Assembly: GCA_029560455.1 (NCBI GenBank)
Contig: JAKQKW010000068.1
Location: 1 to 8,130, forward strand
Length of the DNA stretch: 8,130 nucleotides
Reading direction: 5' to 3'
Origin: Candidatus Rifleibacteriota bacterium
GTDB lineage: Bacteria; Riflebacteria; Ozemobacteria; Ozemobacterales; Ozemobacteraceae
Positions 1 to 4,083 of the stretch are shown piece after piece (positions within the stretch are counted from its first letter, which is position 1; the number at the start of each line of letters is the position of its first letter). The notes beneath the pieces are model-generated. The model was not told the origin of the DNA. It saw only the letters and a program-made list of their open reading frames with translations, and made no database searches. A program made the position numbers and the translations under genes.

Positions 1-92
1 TGTAAATTCTCAGGGGAATTGACCTGAAAAACGACTGTTTTTCTCAGTTTTCGTTACCATTTTGAGAATCCTCTGGTAACGGTCAGAGAAAA
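1..92 (+). repeat. Transposon left end: terminal inverted repeat plus two internal transposase-site-like repeats
   Basis: The tip TGTAAATTCTCA lies at 1-12. A second motif, TTTTCTCAG-N6-TTACCA, lies at 39-59 on the + strand. A third copy in the opposite orientation, TTTTCTCTG-N4-TTACCA read on the - strand, lies at 74-92. Copies two and three therefore face each other around a short spacer that itself contains GAGAAT, the inverted tip motif, at 64-69. Multiple asymmetric transposase-binding sites at each end are typical of Mu, Tn7 and IS21 relatives. Binding itself is inferred. Confidence 0.75.
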
Positions 93-153
93 TCATTTTA
101 GCTTGGCCAGCAGCTTATTGGCAAAGAACCGGAACCGCCCATGCCTTTATCCG

Positions 154-171
154 GTCCCCCTGCGGGGGGAC
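154..171 (+). other. GC-rich hairpin in transposon leader
   Basis: GTCCCCC (154-160) can pair with GGGGGAC (165-171) around a four-base TGCG loop, a very stable 7-bp stem. A second G-run follows at 176-181. There is no T-run afterwards, so it is not a standard intrinsic terminator. It lies between the transposon tip and the first gene, just ahead of a TATAAT. One possible role is to block translation or transcription arriving from flanking DNA, a protection known for IS10 and IS50 transposase genes. The role here is inferred. Confidence 0.45.
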
Positions 172-189
172 GAAAGGGGGGCCTTCTTG

Positions 190-195
190 TATAAT
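190..195 (+). promoter_or_regulatory. Candidate -10 box for the transposon operon
   Basis: A perfect TATAAT lies 42 bases before the chosen start of the first transposon gene. No recognisable TTGACA-like -35 lies 16-18 bases upstream; that stretch is inside the GC hairpin. If used, transcription would start near 202 and leave a leader of about 35 bases. Weak or activator-dependent transcription would suit a transposase operon. Confidence 0.4.
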
Positions 196-237
196 GCGTT
201 TTACCACAAACCACCAAACAAGAAAGAACCCCTTTCA

Positions 238-711
238 ATGCTTATTTTAAACCAAATCAACTCACTTTCCAAGCGGCTTTGCTCAAATCTTGTCATTTAT
301 CGTCATTGCCCGGTCTGTAACCGTTATGGCGCTCACAGACATGGTGTTTATCGTCGCACTTTGCCGGTTTCGGTGGTTCAAAAAGTTGCCGTTCCCCGTT
401 TTTTATGTTTAAGCTGCCGCAAAACATTTTCCTGCCTACCTTTCTGTCTGGTGCGCCGGATCGGGATATCTTTAACCGATCTGCTTCGTTGTGCTGCCAG
501 CAACGAGCCATGGGCTGTTCTTGAAGAAACACTGATGGTCGCCAGATCAACTCTTTGGCGCTGGCGGCGCACCGGCAAAAAAATACTTGCGGTTATGTCG
601 GAGTTACTGGCTCTGGTCGGTGATTCATGGGTAGAAGCCTCTCATATTATTTCCCGTATTCAATACCCGCCGTTCTCGCTTAAAGCGCATCCCACACAAG
701 CTGGGAATTGA
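238..711 (+). CDS. Small zinc-ribbon/HTH protein of the transposon (DUF6431-like)
   Basis: Seen: 157 residues from ATG 238. Two Cys pairs, CPVC at 24-27 and CLSC at 57-60, look like a zinc ribbon, with HRHGVYRRTL between them and RKTFSCLP after the second. Residues about 93-115 (LEETLMVARSTLWRWRRTGK) resemble a helix-turn-helix. Known: short CxxC...CxxC proteins of this look, annotated as DUF6431 from memory, accompany transposase genes. This layout also resembles the zinc-ribbon N-termini of some transposases. Inferred: a DNA-binding accessory factor or repressor of the element; no catalytic residues are visible. Start choice: the frame stays open upstream to a TTG at 103, but that part crosses the GC hairpin and reads as unstructured sequence, so ATG 238 is preferred even though no good ribosome site precedes it. 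It ends 46 bases before the transposase gene and probably shares its transcript. Confidence 0.7.
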   Translation: MLILNQINSLSKRLCSNLVIYRHCPVCNRYGAHRHGVYRRTLPVSVVQKVAVPRFLCLSCRKTFSCLPFCLVRRIGISLTDLLRCAASNEPWAVLEETLMVARSTLWRWRRTGKKILAVMSELLALVGDSWVEASHIISRIQYPPFSLKAHPTQAGN

Positions 712-744
712 GAGTATACGAGGGTTTTAACTATGATCATGCTG

Positions 745-752
745 AAAGGAGG
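745..752 (+). promoter_or_regulatory. Strong ribosome binding site of the transposase gene
   Basis: AAAGGAGG, a near-perfect Shine-Dalgarno, ends five bases before ATG 758. It fixes that start and is far stronger than anything ahead of the first transposon gene. This suggests the transposase is translated more efficiently than the small protein once the message exists. Confidence 0.8.
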
Positions 753-757
753 TTTCT

Positions 758-1966
758 ATGAAACCAGAAAACAATCTTTCTGCAGATCTTTGGCGGTTGA
801 GCATTATTGGCGAGCTGATTCATCGCCACCCTGACGACGGAAGAACGCTGACTGAACATATCAACGAGCTGGCGGCAAAAAAATGTAATCGACCAGACGG
901 CACTCTGTGCGAGTTGAGTTCCGAAACTATCCGGAAGTGGCTATACCGGTTTCGGGCAGGTGGTCTTAATGGCTTGAAAGACAGAAAGGCTGGCTCCAAG
1001 GGGCCTGAAATCGGGGAGCAGCTTGAACATGCGTTTCTGAAACTTCGCCAGGAAAAGCCGCGCTGGACGATCCAGCTGATCTTGAAAACTTTGCAGGAGC
1101 AACAGCTCTGGAACGGTCGTCAGCCCAGCCAGCAGACTATTTATCGCTGGTGCAAGTTCAGAGGACTTCTACGAAATGGTAATGAAAACATCAAAGATGT
1201 CAGGGCTTTCGAATTCAGGAACTTTGGGGAGCTGTGGGTCAGTGATTTCATGCATGGCCCGCGAGTGTTGCATGAAGGCCGCAAGCGGAAAACATACCTG
1301 CTTGCGATTCTGGATGATGCATCTCGGTATGTTGTTGCCGCGAATTTTCATCTGGCCGAGTCTGTAGAAACCCTTATGATAAACCTGCGCACAGCCATAC
1401 AGCGCTTTGGTCTGCCAATGAGGTTTTATACAGATAATGGGGCAAGTTATCGCAGCCAGATTCTCAGGCAGGTTGGGCAGCGATTTAACATTGCCATGCC
1501 GCATACGCCGCCCTACACCCCTCAGGGCCGGGGCAAGATCGAAAGATTCTTTCGCACTGTCAGAGAACAGCTGTTGGCTAAGACAGACGAAAGAACTCTG
1601 CCCGGCCTGAACCGGAAATTACATGAATGGCTTGCGGCTTATCACAATGCACCGCATGCCGGCATAGAAATGCAAAGTCCGTTCATCAAAAGGGCAAATA
1701 TCGGGAATTCCTGCCGGGACCTGCCGCCTGCGGTTAATATCGACTCGATGTTTATGCAGCAAAGAAACTGCCGTGTCTATAGAGATGGAACCGTGAGGCT
1801 TCAGAACATGATATTCGAAACCCCGGAGGCCGTAAAAGGCGGTAGAACTGAAATTCACTACTACCCATGGGACCTGAGTCAGGTCTTTTATTCAGAGCAA
1901 CGGCTCCCGGCAAAGCTGATCGACAAACAACTGAATGCCAAGCGCTTTGACAAACCAGGCAGATAA
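758..1966 (+). CDS. DDE transposase, Mu/TnsB/TniA-like (rve integrase core)
   Basis: Catalyses DNA cleavage and strand transfer at the transposon ends. Seen in 402 residues: a helix-turn-helix-rich N-terminus (ETIRKWLYRFRAGGLNGLKDR, about 56-76, and QQTIYRWCKFRGLL, about 125-138); a catalytic core with D163 (ELWVSDF), D226 (FYTDNGASY) and E262 (GRGKIERFFRTVRE), giving 35 residues between the second Asp and the Glu, the DD35E spacing of the retroviral-integrase superfamily; and a C-terminal basic/beta part (about 325-380) like the Mu transposase C-terminal barrel. All catalytic residues and the reading frame are intact, so it looks functional. It is followed after 12 bases by an AAA+ ATPase gene, the partner expected for this class. 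It is shorter than TnsB or TniA (usually above 500 residues) and closer in size to IS481 or IstA proteins. IS481 elements, however, lack an ATPase gene, so a simple IS481 assignment does not fit. Confidence 0.92.
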   Translation: MKPENNLSADLWRLSIIGELIHRHPDDGRTLTEHINELAAKKCNRPDGTLCELSSETIRKWLYRFRAGGLNGLKDRKAGSKGPEIGEQLEHAFLKLRQEKPRWTIQLILKTLQEQQLWNGRQPSQQTIYRWCKFRGLLRNGNENIKDVRAFEFRNFGELWVSDFMHGPRVLHEGRKRKTYLLAILDDASRYVVAANFHLAESVETLMINLRTAIQRFGLPMRFYTDNGASYRSQILRQVGQRFNIAMPHTPPYTPQGRGKIERFFRTVREQLLAKTDERTLPGLNRKLHEWLAAYHNAPHAGIEMQSPFIKRANIGNSCRDLPPAVNIDSMFMQQRNCRVYRDGTVRLQNMIFETPEAVKGGRTEIHYYPWDLSQVFYSEQRLPAKLIDKQLNAKRFDKPGR

Positions 1967-1978
1967 GAAAGGAAAAGT

Positions 1979-2806
1979 ATGACAAAGACGGTAACGGTGA
2001 GCGTAAATGAATTTTTTGGCTGGAAAAATCACCCTTTTTCAGATCTGACCGACCAGAACGATGAAATAATGGTCAAGCACGACCAGGAGGTCTTAAGGCG
2101 AGCTGTTGAGCTGCTCAAAATAGGAAAGAGTTTCGCGATTACCGGTGGTTCGGGTCTTGGTAAGACAACGTTAGCCAGAGCAATTATAAAATCTCTTGAT
2201 CCCAGAAATTACCAACTCTTATGGGTTCCATACACAGGCGCAAACCGAGGCGGCATCTTGCGGATGCTGGCCGAAAAGACTGGCATAGAGTTGACCAGAA
2301 AAGGCCTGCCACCATTGGCAAAGCTACAGAAACACATTGCCGTCGAACAAAAAGATCGTGGTGCACCATTTCCGATTATCGTTGTCGATGATGCACAGCA
2401 CCTGGAAAATGAATCGCTTATGGATCTGTGTGCGATGCTCATCAGTCCCGAAGAAAACAGAACTATAATGGCGATTATTCTGGTCGGCGACGAAATGCTG
2501 GACAGAACGTTGAGGTTAACCAGCCAGAAGGCGGTATCGTCGAGGCTGGCCTGTGTATTTAAAATGAAGTCTCTGAATCAAGATGATGCAAAGGCCATGC
2601 TCAATTTCCGCATGGAAAAAGCAAAAGCACCAGGAAACCTGTTCGACCGCGAGGCCATGGAACTCATAACTGCCAACTGCGGCGGAAACAGACGAGAACT
2701 GATGAAACTGGCATTTAACCTATGTATGGAGGCGCATCTGAGAAATGAGAAAGTCATTACATCAGAAATGATCCTGTCGACTGAATATATGCAAGCAAAC
2801 GGGTGA
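1979..2806 (+). CDS. AAA+ ATPase of the transposon, ExeA/TniB/TnsC-like
   Basis: Likely the target-selection and transposase-activating partner. Seen in 275 residues: the ExeA-type opening FFGWKNHPFSDL (12-23), Walker A GGSGLGKTT (56-64), Walker B IIVVDDAQ (133-140), a sensor-1-like ILVGDE (167-172), an arginine-finger candidate in SSRL (187-190), and a sensor-2-like GGNRREL (245-251). Length matches TniB/IstB proteins (about 250-300). All ATPase motifs are intact. A purine-rich AAGAAAGGAAAAG ribosome site precedes ATG 1979, and the 12-base gap to the transposase gene implies one operon. Known: ATPases of this group (MuB, TnsC, TniB, IstB) form filaments or oligomers on target DNA and hand it to the transposase. 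The N-terminus resembles the general-secretion ATPase ExeA, but the setting and the lack of a peptidoglycan-binding region argue for transposition. Its TGA stop overlaps a GTG that opens the following frame. Confidence 0.88.
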   Translation: MTKTVTVSVNEFFGWKNHPFSDLTDQNDEIMVKHDQEVLRRAVELLKIGKSFAITGGSGLGKTTLARAIIKSLDPRNYQLLWVPYTGANRGGILRMLAEKTGIELTRKGLPPLAKLQKHIAVEQKDRGAPFPIIVVDDAQHLENESLMDLCAMLISPEENRTIMAIILVGDEMLDRTLRLTSQKAVSSRLACVFKMKSLNQDDAKAMLNFRMEKAKAPGNLFDREAMELITANCGGNRRELMKLAFNLCMEAHLRNEKVITSEMILSTEYMQANG

Positions 2807-4083
2807 AGCGGAGATATTGGGTGGGAACCCGGTATCAAGGAATAACCCGGGCGGTATACGGTTCGGAGGCCTGCTGCAAAACAGTGGGCCTCACTGCTTT
2901 TTCAAATACTGATTTAAACCGGACTCTGTATCTGGTAAAATTCTCTGAGAAAATACCGGGACGTTTCGTTGAGAATCAACACGCGATCATCGCGATAATC
3001 ATCAGCTTTCTTGTCACCCCGGTGTACAAGGCCGAGGTTACTTTCCTGCCGGTAGAATCAGGCGGCTCATCACGCATGGCGGCTCTGATGAGCCAGCTCG
3101 GCGGTCTGTCGGGTCTTAATGGAGTTGGTGAAAAAGCCAATTTCAGCGAGCAGCTCAAAGTGGTTCTTGAGAGCAAAGCGCTGGCCGGCAAAATTTTTAC
3201 GCGGTTTCCTGAGCTCGAAAAGCTGCTGTTTCCTGATTGCGAAACTGAACCGCCATTGCCTGACATGCGCAATGAAGAGCTTTTGAAACATATCATGGTT
3301 AGCGTTCCGCGCACCGGCGGCATGAACAAACTGACGGTGCAGCTGCCCAATGCCACCATGACGGCGGTGATCGCCAACGCCTACATGGAAGAACTGAACG
3401 CATGGATCAACCGCAACTCACTGTCGACAGCCAGAGACAGCCGCGCTTATCTCGAAAATCAGGTTAATACCTATCGCAGCGAACTTTTCGAAAAAGAAGA
3501 GGCCCTCAGAGCGTTCCAGGAAGAGCACAAAATAGTTGCCATCAACATCCAGACCGAAGAGATGATCAAACTGATGGCCGGGCTCAAAGCCCAGCTGGTT
3601 ACCAGCGAACTCGAACGCGAAGTTCTGCTCAAGTCGGTGACCGAAGCAAATCAGCGGGTCCGCCAGCTGAGCGACGAGATTTCGGCATTGCGCCAGCGCC
3701 TGCAGCAGCTTGAATCAGGTGCGGCCGGGTTGCTTGACCGGCTGGCCTCACCAGATGCGGCAGCGGTCGACCTCATGGCCGGCGGTCTTGCCAGTGCGCC
3801 GCAGCGTCTTCTCGATTATTACCGTCTCAGACGCGATGTCGAGATCACCCAGAAAGTGTTTGAGCTGCTGCTGCAACAGCTGGCGCTCGCCCAGATCGAA
3901 GAAAAGCGCGAAGCCAGCTCTTTTACGGTTATCGATGCCGCCACCATACCATGGAAGCGAACCAGCCCGAGCCGGCTGCGCTATGCCGTGGCAGGTGCAA
4001 TTCTTGGCATGCTCGCCGCAATCAGCCTGGTATATGCCCGCAAATTTTACCATCCAGCCCCGGGGGGCCCTGATAAGTCATGA
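2803..4083 (+). CDS. Wzz/GumC-type chain-length regulator, 5' end cut off by the transposon (now a transposon-host fusion frame)
   Basis: Only bases 2982-4083 are the original gene. Seen from the junction on: residues AIIAIIISFLV, the second half of a first membrane helix; then TPVYKAEVTFLPVESGG, the typical Wzz exit from the membrane; SSRMAALMSQLGGLSGL; a long periplasmic coiled coil (about fusion residues 205-305); and IDAATIPWKRTSPSR followed by a second membrane helix (about 393-411). This is the polysaccharide co-polymerase layout that sets chain length with Wzy in the inner membrane. No C-terminal tyrosine kinase domain is present. The native cytoplasmic N-terminus and half of helix 1 are missing. 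An open frame from GTG 2803 (overlapping the ATPase stop) would add 59 residues encoded by the transposon end. That piece has no hydrophobic stretch to rebuild the helix and no clear ribosome site. The protein is probably inactive or misplaced, so this is best regarded as a disrupted gene. Its stop overlaps the next start (ATGA). Confidence 0.8.
   Translation: MKRRYWVGTRYQGITRAVYGSEACCKTVGLTAFSNTDLNRTLYLVKFSEKIPGRFVENQHAIIAIIISFLVTPVYKAEVTFLPVESGGSSRMAALMSQLGGLSGLNGVGEKANFSEQLKVVLESKALAGKIFTRFPELEKLLFPDCETEPPLPDMRNEELLKHIMVSVPRTGGMNKLTVQLPNATMTAVIANAYMEELNAWINRNSLSTARDSRAYLENQVNTYRSELFEKEEALRAFQEEHKIVAINIQTEEMIKLMAGLKAQLVTSELEREVLLKSVTEANQRVRQLSDEISALRQRLQQLESGAAGLLDRLASPDAAAVDLMAGGLASAPQRLLDYYRLRRDVEITQKVFELLLQQLALAQIEEKREASSFTVIDAATIPWKRTSPSRLRYAVAGAILGMLAAISLVYARKFYHPAPGGPDKS
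2807..2932. other. Non-coding transposon right-end segment
   Basis: This stretch between the ATPase stop and the right-end repeats contains the alternative hairpins and a repeated AACCCGG (2826-2832 and 2843-2849). No conserved protein is visible. The frame that leads into the downstream gene is open here but reads as arbitrary sequence. Confidence 0.5.
2867..2902 (+). terminator. Possible transposon-end terminator with two alternative hairpins
   Basis: Two mutually exclusive stems can form. Bases 2867-2876 pair with 2882-2891 (10 pairs including two G-U) around a CAAAA loop. Alternatively CAGTG (2882-2886) pairs with CACTG (2892-2896) around GGCCT, directly followed by CTTTTT (T-run 2898-2902). 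The second is a short terminator-like structure at the end of the transposon operon. Five base pairs is weak, so termination would be partial at best. Confidence 0.35.
2933..2981 (-). repeat. Transposon right end: terminal inverted repeat plus one internal site-like repeat
   Basis: Read on the - strand, the tip TGTTGATTCTCA occupies 2981-2970. The internal motif TTTTCTCAG-N6-TTACCA occupies 2953-2933 and is identical to the left-end copy in both conserved blocks. The internal motif starts 29 bases from the tip here and 39 bases from the tip at the left end, a difference of exactly 10. Only one internal copy is visible on this side against two on the left, giving the left-right asymmetry expected for a Mu/Tn7-like element. 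Confidence 0.75.
2969..2999 (+). promoter_or_regulatory. Possible hybrid promoter across the transposon-host junction
   Basis: TTGAGA (2969-2974, five of six to the -35 consensus) lies in the transposon tip. GATAAT (2994-2999, five of six to the -10 consensus) lies in host DNA, with a 19-base spacer that is longer than optimal. Outward -35 boxes in terminal repeats that borrow a flanking -10 are established for several IS elements, including IS21. Here it would drive the downstream export genes. Activity is inferred. Confidence 0.35.

Larger units (their letters stand above)
1..2981 (+). mobile_element. Three-gene Mu/Tn7-like transposon, complete, about 2.98 kb
   Basis: Seen: the left tip TGTAAATTCTCA and the reverse complement of the right tip, TGTTGATTCTCA, agree at 10 of 12 positions. 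Both begin 5'-TGT, as Mu, Tn7, Tn5053 and IS21-type elements do. Subterminal TTTTCTC-type motifs recur at both ends. Inside are a zinc-ribbon/HTH gene, a DDE transposase gene and an AAA+ ATPase gene, closely spaced on one strand, and nothing else. Known: transposase plus AAA+ ATPase pairs (TnsB/TnsC, TniA/TniB, MuA/MuB, IstA/IstB) move by DDE strand transfer, with the ATPase choosing the target and activating the transposase. Inferred: this is a minimal cut-and-paste or replicative element. If it makes the 5-bp target duplication usual for Tn7/Tn5053-type elements, the right copy would be CGCGA at 2982-2986. The left flank lies outside the window, so this cannot be tested here. The closest named family could not be decided. 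Confidence 0.85.

Noticed and set aside
9..26. Imperfect palindrome CAGGGGAATTGACCTG as an operator
   Set aside because: Only 12 of 16 positions are symmetric and there is no matching copy at the right end. It may simply be part of the tip region.
103..237. Upstream TTG extension of the small zinc-ribbon gene
   Set aside because: The added 45 residues come from the leader hairpin and -10 region, show no domain features, and would need transcription from outside the element. ATG 238 directly precedes the conserved part.
758..2806. Plain IS21 (istA/istB) or IS481 assignment
   Set aside because: IS481 elements have a single transposase gene. The ATPase opens like ExeA/TniB rather than IstB, and an extra zinc-ribbon gene is present, so only the broader Mu/Tn7-like group is supported.
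1..2981. CRISPR-associated or classical Tn7 transposon
   Set aside because: No TniQ, TnsA, Cas gene or repeat-spacer array is present between the two defined tips.
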